Translations under genes and position numbers: made by a program
Source: Burkholderia glumae LMG 2196 = ATCC 33617
GTDB lineage: Bacteria; Pseudomonadota; Gammaproteobacteria; Burkholderiales; Burkholderiaceae
NCBI RefSeq assembly: GCF_000960995.1
Contig: NZ_CP009435.1
Location: forward strand, 3,100,001-3,164,000
Direction of reading: 5' to 3'
Length of the DNA: 64,000 nt
Shown: piece after piece, positions 57,584 to 64,000 of the stretch
Layout of the letters: each line of letters begins with the position of its first letter
How positions within the stretch are numbered: position 1 is the first letter of the stretch
The notes under the pieces: model-generated
Seen by the model: the letters and a program-made list of their open reading frames with translations, nothing else
Told to the model about the DNA's origin: nothing
Database searches by the model: none

Positions 57584-57901
57584 CTACAGACGGCTTTCGA
57601 GGACCGACACGGCGCCGGCCTCGCTGAGCGCGTAGTCATCGGCGCGGCGATCGATCCAGGTCGGCAGACGCTCGGCACGTTCGAGCCGAGCGAACTCGGC
57701 GCGCCCCGACTCCGTGAGCACCGCGATATCGACCGGGGCATGAAAGCCCGGAGCCGGTGCCACGGTCTTTTGGCGCACCGTGTCCATCAGTCCAAGGTTG
57801 CGAAGGTATTCGAAGACGTTCGGGCGCCGTGCCCACGGGACCTGCCGGTACTGCACCCGCCGCAGGGCATCGAGCACTGCTTCGTTGGAATACGTGGCCA
57901 T
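57584..57901 (-). CDS. Conserved-looking hypothetical protein
   Basis: 105 residues, balanced composition and no Arg/Pro bias, unlike shadow frames. It reads MATYSNEAVLDALRRVQYRQVPWARRPNVFEYLRNLGLMD near the N-terminus and ends TWIDRRADDYALSEAGAVSVLESRL. No signal peptide or membrane segment. No family was recognised; a small winged-helix-like fold is possible but unproven. Confidence 0.5.
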   Translation of the reverse strand: MATYSNEAVLDALRRVQYRQVPWARRPNVFEYLRNLGLMDTVRQKTVAPAPGFHAPVDIAVLTESGRAEFARLERAERLPTWIDRRADDYALSEAGAVSVLESRL

Positions 57902-58089
57902 CTGGACTCTTTCTCAAAGTACAGCGATCTGCAGGCGGTCCCGCCAGCCGGCACCGCCATGCAAGGACAGGTGGGCACCGCCTGTAATCCCCCTGCGCCT
58001 TTCTCATCCGTCCCCGTTACGCTACATTTCGCAGCGATTCGGCCCGGATCTGACACAACCGAGCAAAAAGTTACCTTACCCCATTCAAA

Positions 58090-58806
58090 TTGATTCTGTT
58101 CAATTCATTTGTGCTGCTCTTCGCAGCCGCCGCCTTCTGGCGCACCCGGCGTGCCACCCTCATCACGCTTGGCCTGGCGCTGCTGGCGGGGATCGCCACC
58201 GGCTGGCTGACCGCCCCGCTCGTCGCGCTCGCCGAATCCGGCGTGGCGCCCGCCGAGCCGCCGGTCTTTGCGGGACGCACCGCGATCATCGTGCTCGGCG
58301 CCGGCATCAAGCGCCACGACGGTCTGCTCGTGCCGCCCGAGAACGGGCTCGCCCGCATCGCCCGCGCGGCCGAACTCCATTCGGCCTGCCAACGAAGCGG
58401 GGCCCGCTGCACGGTAATCGTGACGGGCGGCGACCCGCACCGGCATGGCACCACCGAAGCCGACTTGTATGCCCCGCTGCTGCTCGCGCGCGGCGTGCCC
58501 CCGCGCGACCTGACACTCGAGCGGCGCAGCCGCACCACCTATGAAAACGCGCAGTACACGGCTCCTATCCTACTCGCCAAACATTACGATGAGACGATTC
58601 TCGTGACCTCTTCGTACCAGATGCGCCGCGCCCTGCTCGATTTTGCGAGATTCGGCGTGACGCCCCAGCCGGTATTCGCGAATCGGGATCGGGCGATCTG
58701 CGGCTGGAGGCCGCGCTGGACGAACTTCGTCACGGCGTCACGCGCCCTGCACGAAATCGCCGGGATTATTCAATTTTACGCATATCGCCGGCTTGGCTGG
58801 TTCTGA
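58090..58806 (+). CDS. YdcF/SanA-like DUF218 membrane protein, TTG start
   Basis: A 238-residue protein. Two N-terminal hydrophobic segments (NSFVLLFAAAAF; ATLITLGLALLAGIATGWL) are followed by a DUF218 domain: TAIIVLGAGIKRHDG, RIARAAELHSACQRSGARCTVIVTGGD, GTTEADLYAPLLLARGVPPRDLTLERRSRTTYENAQYT, VTSSYQMRRA. The family (SanA, YdcF, ElyC) acts at the envelope, possibly on undecaprenyl-linked intermediates. An in-frame TGA at 58051 and no ATG/GTG between make TTG at 58090 the best start. Confidence 0.82.
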   Translation: MILFNSFVLLFAAAAFWRTRRATLITLGLALLAGIATGWLTAPLVALAESGVAPAEPPVFAGRTAIIVLGAGIKRHDGLLVPPENGLARIARAAELHSACQRSGARCTVIVTGGDPHRHGTTEADLYAPLLLARGVPPRDLTLERRSRTTYENAQYTAPILLAKHYDETILVTSSYQMRRALLDFARFGVTPQPVFANRDRAICGWRPRWTNFVTASRALHEIAGIIQFYAYRRLGWF

Positions 58807-59059
58807 AGCGACGCGGCGCGCCGCCGCGACAAGCCCGCAGGCGGCGCGTAGGCAGCCCGCAGCCAGCCGTGCAGCCACGCTCACACGCAGATGGCGCGAC
58901 GATGTCGGCGCCGCCGCTGTCGCGCGGGCAAGACGCTGGCGCCACGGCCCGAGCCGGATGTGCATCGATCCGTCACTTTTGCTACACTCGGCTCACTCGG
59001 TTGCTGTGCCGGACTCTTCGGCAAACTCGGGTCCATCACCACTTAGCGGAGGTAGAGCA

Positions 59060-59320
59060 ATGAAGAAAATGTCCCTGGCTATTCTGGTTTCGATGTCGGC
59101 TCTGACCGGCGCGGCCTACGCGCAAGAAAGCACGACGATCACGACGATCACCGATCCGGCCAAGATTGCGGAAATCGAGCAACGGGCTCAAGCTCTGCAG
59201 CAGCAGCAGGAGGCCCAACAAGCCACCGAAGCGCAACAGCCGGCTCACCATCACCATCACATGATGAAGAAGGCGCACAAGGCGAAGAAGGCAGCGGCTC
59301 CGGAAGCGGCCAGCCAGTAA
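59060..59320 (+). CDS. Small exported protein with His and Lys clusters
   Basis: 86 residues; AGCGGAGGT lies 7-8 bases before the ATG. The signal peptide is MKKMSLAILVSMSALTGAAYAQ. The mature part has a short helical, Gln-rich stretch (AEIEQRAQALQQQQEAQQATEAQQ), then five consecutive His, two Met and Lys/Ala repeats. The His-Met cluster could bind Ni, Cu or Zn. A strong terminator follows. No family was recognised. Confidence 0.7.
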   Translation: MKKMSLAILVSMSALTGAAYAQESTTITTITDPAKIAEIEQRAQALQQQQEAQQATEAQQPAHHHHHMMKKAHKAKKAAAPEAASQ

Positions 59321-59360
59321 GCGCGCCACCCGCAGTCCGCGGCCCGCATGGCCGTCGCAG

Positions 59361-59393
59361 GCCGAATCCGGCGCAGCCGGGTTCGGCTTTTTT
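59361..59393 (+). terminator. Rho-independent terminator
   Basis: A 12-bp stem with one G-T pair (59361-59372 with 59376-59387, loop GCA) followed by six Ts, 40 bases after the small His-rich protein gene. Confidence 0.92.
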
Positions 59394-59476
59394 CATGGTT
59401 CGGCAGATACCGCGTGCTGTGCTAAAGTCGCGCACCCGACATTTCCAACCGTGCGCACCGTGGTGCGGAGGACAGA

Positions 59477-59734
59477 ATGAGCAATATCCAACTGGACATC
59501 GAATGGACCGAAGAGGCGACGCGCAAGATCAAGCAATTGATGCCGCGCGGCTCCGACGATGCGTTTCTCGCCCTGCCCCCGATCGAATGCCTGCCGATGG
59601 AAGGCGACGTGCTGTTCCTCGGCCCGCAAGGCAAGCAGCAGCCGTTCATCGTCGTGGAGCGGCAATATCACCATGACGGCGACGCCGACTGGACGATCAT
59701 CCTGATCCTCGACGTGCCGAACGCCGCGCACTGA
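59477..59734 (+). CDS. Small cytoplasmic hypothetical protein
   Basis: 85 residues with a GCGGAGGAC ribosome site. Balanced, acidic sequence (SNIQLDIEWTEEATRKIKQLMP, then PPIECLPMEGDVLFLGPQGKQQPFIVVERQYHHDGDADWTIILILDVP) suggests a real, folded protein. No signal peptide or known motif was recognised. Confidence 0.65.
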   Translation: MSNIQLDIEWTEEATRKIKQLMPRGSDDAFLALPPIECLPMEGDVLFLGPQGKQQPFIVVERQYHHDGDADWTIILILDVPNAAH

Positions 59735-59790
59735 CCTCCCAGCGGGGCGGCCCGGACGCTGCGCGCACCGGGCACCGGCCGCCGCCGCGC

Positions 59791-60081
59791 TCACGCGACC
59801 CGTTGCATCACGCGCACTTCCACGCTTTCGATCAACCCGGCCGCATTCTGCCGATAGGCAAGCATGTGGGCCGCCTGCCGGTGGGCAGCCAGCGCCGCGT
59901 CGCTTTCCCAACGCTCGAAGAACACGAAGCGCCGCGGATCGTCACGATCGCGGTGCAGGTCGTATTGCAGCGCTCCTTGCTCGACGCGGGTCGGTCCGAT
60001 GATGGTACCGAGCTGCTCGAACAGCGCGTCCTCCATGCCCGGCTTGGCAATGATCGTGGCAACCACGGCGACTTCTGACAT
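59791..60081 (-). CDS. Antibiotic biosynthesis monooxygenase (ABM/YgiN) domain protein
   Basis: A 96-residue ferredoxin-like protein. Start 60081 has AGGAG ten bases upstream. MSEVAVVATIIAKPGMEDALFEQLGTIIGPTRVEQGALQYDLHRDRDDPRRFVFFERWESDAALAAHRQAAHM is the typical ABM pattern (PGxE...L, EpGc-like turn, F-E-W). Members are quinol monooxygenases or heme/quinone-modifying enzymes. The open frame upstream passes through hairpins and is not thought to be coding. Confidence 0.88.
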   Translation of the reverse strand: MSEVAVVATIIAKPGMEDALFEQLGTIIGPTRVEQGALQYDLHRDRDDPRRFVFFERWESDAALAAHRQAAHMLAYRQNAAGLIESVEVRVMQRVA

Positions 60082-60159
60082 CGTTCGGCTCCTGGCCTGA
60101 TTCGGGAACGCGCAGCGTACACGAATCCGGACGAGCCGGCCGCGAGGTCGGCGGTCCAC

Positions 60160-60196
60160 AAAAAAATTGCCCGCGCTTCCTTCGAAGCGCGGGCAA
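60160..60196 (-). terminator. Rho-independent terminator of the candidate sRNA
   Basis: A perfect 13-bp stem (60196-60184 with 60179-60167, GAAG tetraloop) followed by seven Ts (60166-60160) on the minus strand. It lies 79 bases before the ABM gene and cannot belong to bamC, which has its own terminator at 60529-60554. Confidence 0.92.
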
Positions 60197-60373
60197 AACC
60201 GTCGCCCTACGAGGATAGGCGACGGGGCCAGCGGGGCCCGTGCACGGTCACGGGCCATCAGGCGGGTCGGGCGTGGAATCGTCCGCGCCACGCAAAGCGG
60301 TGATCGGTCGTGTCGGCATCGGCGATGCCAGATTGGCGGTGTCACGCGCGCCGCATTCGGCCACATCGATCGA
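60160..60373 (-). ncRNA. Candidate sigma-54-dependent small RNA
   Basis: An independent minus-strand transcription unit of ~214 nt: near-perfect sigma-54 box at 60399-60384 and predicted start near 60373. Three successive hairpins follow: 60256-60249 with 60242-60235 (8 bp), 60225-60218 with 60206-60199 (8 bp), and the 13-bp terminator stem with its T7 tail. No ORF here looks coding on its own: the long open frame is continuous with the ABM gene and lacks a ribosome site. Alternatives are a leader or attenuator of the ABM gene 79 bases downstream. The enhancer-like repeats at 60480-60505 match those of the lipoprotein operon. Confidence 0.55.
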
Positions 60374-60383
60374 TGCATTTAAA

Positions 60384-60399
60384 AGCATCTTCCGTGCCA
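60384..60399 (-). promoter_or_regulatory. Sigma-54 (-24/-12) promoter facing the candidate sRNA
   Basis: On the minus strand TGGCACGGAAGATGCT matches the consensus except for A in place of the first T of TTGC. GG and GC doublets are exactly ten bases apart, and an AT-rich stretch lies just upstream. Confidence 0.7.
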
Positions 60400-60479
60400 G
60401 ATCAAAAATTCTTATTAAGTCTTTGATTTTCAAGAGTTAACGATCGCGCAACAGCTGATGCACCGGAATATGGCAGGCG

Positions 60480-60505
60480 CGTTACCAAGTAACGTTACGT
60501 AACGC
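60480..60505. promoter_or_regulatory. Candidate enhancer (UAS): CGTTAC/GTAACG inverted repeats
   Basis: CGTTAC-CAA-GTAACG (60480-60494) overlaps a perfect palindrome CGTTACGTAACG (60493-60504). It lies about 80-105 bases upstream of the -24 element at 60398. The half-sites are identical to those at 22928-22971. Confidence 0.6.
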
Positions 60506-60528
60506 ACGCTCGTTTCCACGACACCAAT

Positions 60529-60554
60529 GAAAAAGCCCGCCGTCGGGCGGGCTT
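60529..60554 (-). terminator. Rho-independent terminator of bamC
   Basis: On the minus strand a perfect 9-bp stem AAGCCCGCC / GGCGGGCTT with a CGAC loop and then TTTTCATT, 25 bases after the bamC stop. Confidence 0.85.
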
Positions 60555-60578
60555 GGCAACCGGAGCGCGGGTGCGTGG

Positions 60579-61781
60579 TCAGCGCAGCTGATCGGCGAGC
60601 AGCCCCATGATCTGGCGGGCGGGACTGGACATATCGATGTTACCGCTCGCATCGACCACCGCGACGCGCGTCTGATCCTGCGTCAGCGCCTTCACGTTGA
60701 CGAGGTATTGCTTCGCCGTCTTTTCCTTCTTTCCGTGGAAGAGCTGGCTCCAGAACCCCTGCTCGGCCGAGCTCAGATCCTTCGGATCGACGTAGCGCAC
60801 GTAGTAGAGCCCCTTCGAGCGGTCGCGATCGTCAACCGTGAAATTCGCACGATCGAGCGCGAGCCCCACGCGCAGCCACGAGCGATCATACGGCTCGCCG
60901 AGCATGACTTCGGATGGCACGTCGGCCGTTTCGTTGGAGCTGCGCGGGCCTTGCGAGCCTACACTGGTGACGTTCTGCGCTGCCACCGCGGCTGCCGCCG
61001 CGTCGCCGCCGGCCGGCTTCACTGCCGAGGCCGGCGCCGGCGCCGTAGCGGCCTTGTCGCCGCCGGCCACCTTGCGCGAGTCGTTCTGGGCAAGCACGAC
61101 CATCAGCCGCTTCAGGTATTCGGTTTCGAGCCCCGGATCGTTCGGCCGCATTTCCCACTTGCTCGAATCATTGTTCGGTCCGGTGAGCGCCTCGCGCATC
61201 CCCTTCTGGCTGATGAACACGTAGGTGCCGCCGTTCGGCGCGGTATCGAGGCGCGTGCGGTACTTGTTGCGCTCAGCCGTGACGTAGGAATTGCCCATCG
61301 CCTTCGAGATCACGCCGCGAATCAAGCCCTGGTTGATCGACGGACGCGTTTCGTTCCAGTCGGTTTCCATCACGCCCTTGTCGCGCTGGTCGACCACGAG
61401 CAGGAAACCCTGTTCCTGCCAGAAACGGCGCACTTGCGGCCAGACTTGGGCCGGCGTCTGATGGTCGATCACGAGCCAGCTTTCGGTGCCGTCGCGCTGC
61501 AGGTGCATGCCCTGCGTAGGCGGCACGACCGTATCGGTGGTCGGCGCGACCCGCTGGGTCTGCTGCAGACTCGACAGCGACGTTTCACCGCCCTGCGGCG
61601 GCAGCGACCGCTGATCGGCCGTCTCGTCCATCATGTTCGGCGGGACCGCGAGCGATACCTCCTTGTTCTTGGAATCGCTCTTGTAATCGATTTTCGTGGG
61701 CGACGGCGAACTGCACCCTGCCACGAACGTACCGACTGCCAGCACAACCGCGAACCGCTTGGTAAGACGAAGATCAGACAT
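60579..61781 (-). CDS. bamC: Outer-membrane assembly lipoprotein BamC (NlpB/DapX)
   Basis: A 400-residue lipoprotein of the BAM complex. Lipobox FVAGC (Cys 23). The N-terminal extended segment that lines BamD (YKSDSKNKEVSLAVPPNM, VPPTQGMHLQRDGTESWLVIDHQTPAQVWPQVRRFWQEQGF) and the two helix-grip domains are recognisable. The gene is longer than E. coli BamC (344), with an Ala-rich linker near 255-290. In many beta-proteobacteria it follows dapA; here an IS3-family element lies ~220 bases upstream instead. Confidence 0.92.
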   Translation of the reverse strand: MSDLRLTKRFAVVLAVGTFVAGCSSPSPTKIDYKSDSKNKEVSLAVPPNMMDETADQRSLPPQGGETSLSSLQQTQRVAPTTDTVVPPTQGMHLQRDGTESWLVIDHQTPAQVWPQVRRFWQEQGFLLVVDQRDKGVMETDWNETRPSINQGLIRGVISKAMGNSYVTAERNKYRTRLDTAPNGGTYVFISQKGMREALTGPNNDSSKWEMRPNDPGLETEYLKRLMVVLAQNDSRKVAGGDKAATAPAPASAVKPAGGDAAAAAVAAQNVTSVGSQGPRSSNETADVPSEVMLGEPYDRSWLRVGLALDRANFTVDDRDRSKGLYYVRYVDPKDLSSAEQGFWSQLFHGKKEKTAKQYLVNVKALTQDQTRVAVVDASGNIDMSSPARQIMGLLADQLR

Positions 61782-62007
61782 GTTCAGGGAATCCTTCCGC
61801 GAGTGGCCACGGGTACTTTTCCGTGGATCAACATTGCATTTTACCGGGCTCGCACCGCCAAGTGCAAAAAGAGCGCACGCAATCGTGCCGGCCCGCTCGG
61901 GAGCGGCAAATTCACTCGCCCCGATCCACGCTCACCTGCCCCGACGTCCCCCCGCCCTTGAGTAGCACGACGCGTTAGCGTCCAATCACGCAGTCCGGAG
62001 ATTGGGC

Positions 62008-62271
62008 ATGAAGAAACGATTCACCGAAGAGCAGATCATTGGTTTCCTGCGCGAGGCGCAGGCCGGCTTGCCGATCAAGGAGCTTTGTCGGCAGCATGGC
62101 TTTTCCGAGGCAAGCTACTACCTGTGGCGCAGCAAGTTCGGCGGCGTGAGCGTGTCCGACGCGAAGCGCCTGAAAGAATTGGAGGCCGAAAACAACCGGC
62201 TGAAGAAGTTGCTCGCGGAATCGATGCTGGAGAACGAAGTCACCCGGGAGGCGCTGCGAAAAAAGTGGTGA
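62008..62271 (+). CDS. IS3-family transposase OrfA
   Basis: 87 residues from ATG 62008 (an in-frame ATG lies two codons earlier). MKKRFTEEQIIGFLREAQAGLPIKELCRQHGFSEASYYLWRSKFGG is the helix-turn-helix of OrfA; KRLKELEAENNRLKKLLAESMLENE is the leucine-zipper coiled coil. It ends just past an A6G slippery heptamer (62259-62265) where ribosomes shift -1 to make the OrfAB transposase. Confidence 0.92.
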   Translation: MKKRFTEEQIIGFLREAQAGLPIKELCRQHGFSEASYYLWRSKFGGVSVSDAKRLKELEAENNRLKKLLAESMLENEVTREALRKKW

Positions 62272-63173
62272 GCGCACCGTCACACCGAGACCTGGTGCGC
62301 CATATGATCTACGGCGGCTTGAGCGAGCGACGTGCGTTGCGGGTGATCGGCATGAGCGCCAGCGCTTATCGCTATCCGCCCGCGCCGGACCGCAATCTCG
62401 CCTTGCGGGCGCAGATCGTCGCGCTAGCGCAGCGGCACCGTCGCTATGGCTCGGGCATGATTTAGCTGAAGTTGCGGCAATCGGGCATGGTCGTGAACCA
62501 CAAGCGCGTGGAGCGGTTGTACGCGCAAGAGAAGCTGCAGGTGCGCCGCCGCAAGCGCAAGAAGGTTCCGGTTGCGCCACGCCAGCCATTGGGCCGACCG
62601 TCGGCAGCCAATCAGGTGTGGTCAATGGATTTTGTGTTCGACCGCACTGCTGAAGGCCGCGTGCTCAAGAATCTGACCGTGGTCGACGATGCCACGCACG
62701 AAGCCGTAGCTATTGGGCCGGAGCGGGCAATTGGCGGGCACGTATTGACGCGCATTCTCGATCGCGTGGCATTGTTTCGCGGTTTGCCGAAGGCGATTCG
62801 GACCGACAACGGCAAGGAGTTCTGTGGACGGGCGATATTGTTCTGGGCGCATCGGCGAGGTGTGAAGCTGTTTCTGCTTGAGCCTGGCAAGCCGAATCAG
62901 AATGCTTACATCGAATCGTTCAACGGTCGATTCCGCGACGAATGCCTGAACGAGCACGGGTTCACGAGCCTGTCTCATGCGAAGGTGCTGATCGAGGCGT
63001 GGCGACGAGAGTACAACGAAGAGCGGCCGAAGAGATCGCTGGGCGGGCTGACGCCTGCGACCTACGCTCGCCAACTGATGGCGAACGCCGAAATCGAGAT
63101 TTCCCCGGGCCCGGATAATGCAGAGCCGCCCGAAGGCGGCGGCGCGGCGCTATGGACTTGCCGACACGACTAA
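62265..63173 (+). pseudogene. IS3-family transposase OrfB, interrupted by a stop codon
   Basis: The -1 frame reads HRDLVRHMIYGGLSERRALRVIGMSASAYRY, then hits TAG at 62463-62465 (where other members have a sense codon, probably Tyr) and continues LKLRQSGMVVNHKRVERLYAQEKL. The integrase core is otherwise whole: Asp in SMDFVFDRT, Asp in RTDNGKEF and Glu in QNAYIESFNG. The stop codon inactivates it unless suppressed. Its stop codon (63171-63173) overlaps the end of the DUF1493 gene on the other strand. Confidence 0.88.
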
Positions 63174-63541
63174 TTCTTCCCGTCTGCCCACGCCTCAATC
63201 TCGGCGGTGCTCCAACGACCACGGCGCATTGCTTCGGCCAGCATCCCAAGGGTCAGCGGGACGAGTTCCGGGGCTCGGTGCTTCTTTGAGAACAGCCCGA
63301 GAACTGACTTGATTACATCGAGACTCTCGGGGCCAAAATATCGATTGTATGGAAAGCCTTGGGCCTCGATGCTGAACGTCTCGGCCCATTTGTCGATGAA
63401 CTCGACGGCATCGAGGCCCGTCAAACGGAGGTCTTCCTCGATTCGGCTATCTGGCGTCAACTTCAACGGACCACCGAAGATCGGCCTGCCTAGCTCTTCG
63501 CGGGCGAATGCTTCCAGTCGATCCCAAGTCGCATCTGCCAT
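63170..63541 (-). CDS. DUF1493-family protein
   Basis: 123 residues: TWDRLEAFAREELGRPIFGGPLKLTPDSRIEEDLRLTGLDAVEFIDKWAETFSIEAQGFPYNRYFGPE matches DUF1493, small acyl-carrier-like proteins of unknown role that often occur in accessory regions. Its last codons overlap the IS element's orfB stop, so the C-terminus may be partly IS-derived, but the length is normal for the family. Confidence 0.8.
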   Translation of the reverse strand: MADATWDRLEAFAREELGRPIFGGPLKLTPDSRIEEDLRLTGLDAVEFIDKWAETFSIEAQGFPYNRYFGPESLDVIKSVLGLFSKKHRAPELVPLTLGMLAEAMRRGRWSTAEIEAWADGKN

Positions 63542-63608
63542 TACAGCACCCGATCCTCTGGCTTCACGATCCGGTTGTAAGATACCACGGTGTTCCGCAT
63601 GATGATGA

Positions 63609-64000
63609 TTGCATCATTCGACAGCAACACTACGCCGACTACGGGAATTGCCCGGCCGGCGAACGCCCCGAGGCTTCGCGTCATTGCGATGCGACGCTGA
63701 CCGGCATCCTGTTCGTTCTCAAGACCGGACTGCCTGTCGCGACCTGCCCCGCCGAGATGGGCTGCGCTTCGGGCGTGACATGCAGTGCGCGGCCATCCCC
63801 TGAGAAGACCGCGTGTGGTGGACGCCGATCGTGGTTACGACTCCGAGCGGCATCGACGCGCGTTGCGCGATCGTGGTATCGAGCCGGTGATCGCCAAGCC
63901 TCGTACCGAACATGGCAGCGGCCTTGGCAAGTATCGCTGGGTCGTCGAACGCACGCATGCCTGACTCCATCACTTCCGTCGCCTCCGCATTCGTTTCGAG
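63609..64000 (+). pseudogene. IS5-family transposase remnant, cut by the right edge
   Basis: Broken coding pieces of an IS5-type transposase: LTGILFVLKTGLP...CPAEMGC (63699-63765 region), then, after a deletion and frameshift, VVDADRGYDSERHRRALRDRGIEPVIAKPRTEHGSGLGKYRWVVERTHA, a TGA where Trp is expected (63961-63963) and LHHFRRLRIRFE. At least one internal deletion and one nonsense codon show it is dead. Limits are approximate. Confidence 0.75.

Larger units (their letters stand above)
61960..63175 (+). mobile_element. IS3-family element (IS407-like group), inactivated
   Basis: orfA plus a -1-frame orfB spanning 62008-63173. The limits are approximate: I could not identify a convincing pair of terminal repeats or a target duplication. 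The left half of the gap (61782-62007) contains an imperfect TAG...GTCCA motif that weakly resembles the reverse complement of 63150-63172. A nonsense codon in orfB means this copy cannot make transposase. Confidence 0.75.

Noticed and set aside
60082..60378. N-terminal extension of the ABM protein up to 60378
   Set aside because: It would pass through three hairpins and a terminator, lacks a ribosome site, and the family begins at the ATG at 60081, which has AGGAG.

Overview
The window is GC-rich DNA (third codon positions mostly G or C, so long false ORFs lie opposite many real genes). It carries chromosome-1 housekeeping genes of a Burkholderia sensu stricto-like beta-proteobacterium: rimP-nusA-infB-rbfA-truB, the odhA-odhB-lpdA complex, typA, bamC and the long-tailed second Hfq (Hfq2). 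Recognition is from protein sequence alone and the species cannot be fixed. No rRNA, tRNA or CRISPR array was seen.

Layout. 1-8.4 kb: a SulP permease (cut by the left edge) coupled to a ParB-like protein, an MFS transporter, a TetR-fadD-DUF1571 cluster, and hfq2. 8.5-22.5 kb (minus strand): a 13-gene Tad/Flp pilus operon running flp, cpaA, tadE-like, cpaB, cpaC, cpaE, cpaF, tadB, tadC, tadD, DUF3613, tadG, then a sigma-54 activator (EBP) and a DUF2968 coiled-coil protein. 22.5-28.2 kb: a 653-bp regulatory gap, then a divergent operon of two Gly/Ser/Thr/Ala-rich lipoproteins and a two-partner-secretion (TpsB/FhaC-type) outer-membrane transporter. 28.2-38.6 kb: DUF2147, an orphan transposase-domain gene, zapE, the 2-oxoglutarate dehydrogenase genes and typA. 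39-43.9 kb: a MarR-regulated tripartite efflux operon. 44-53.6 kb: truB, rbfA, infB, nusA, rimP, rluB, scpB. 53.9-60.1 kb: an aminotransferase, a LysR regulator and small or accessory genes. 60.1-64 kb: a candidate sRNA, bamC, an inactivated IS3-family element, a DUF1493 gene and an IS5-family remnant at the right edge.

The most interesting reading concerns regulation. A perfect sigma-54 box (23117-23132) precedes the lipoprotein-TpsB operon, with a CGTTAC/GTAACG inverted-repeat cluster 145-190 bp upstream. The same palindrome recurs 37 kb away (60480-60505), about 80-105 bp upstream of a second, near-perfect sigma-54 box on the minus strand. That box points into an intergenic region with three hairpins, the last followed by seven Ts, and no convincing ORF of its own: a candidate sigma-54-dependent small RNA. 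The Tad operon encodes its own EBP. I therefore infer one sigma-54 surface programme in which Tad pilus genes, their EBP, repeat-rich lipoproteins with a TpsB pore, and a trans-encoded sRNA are co-controlled. The boxes and repeats are seen in the sequence; the regulator-target links are inference.
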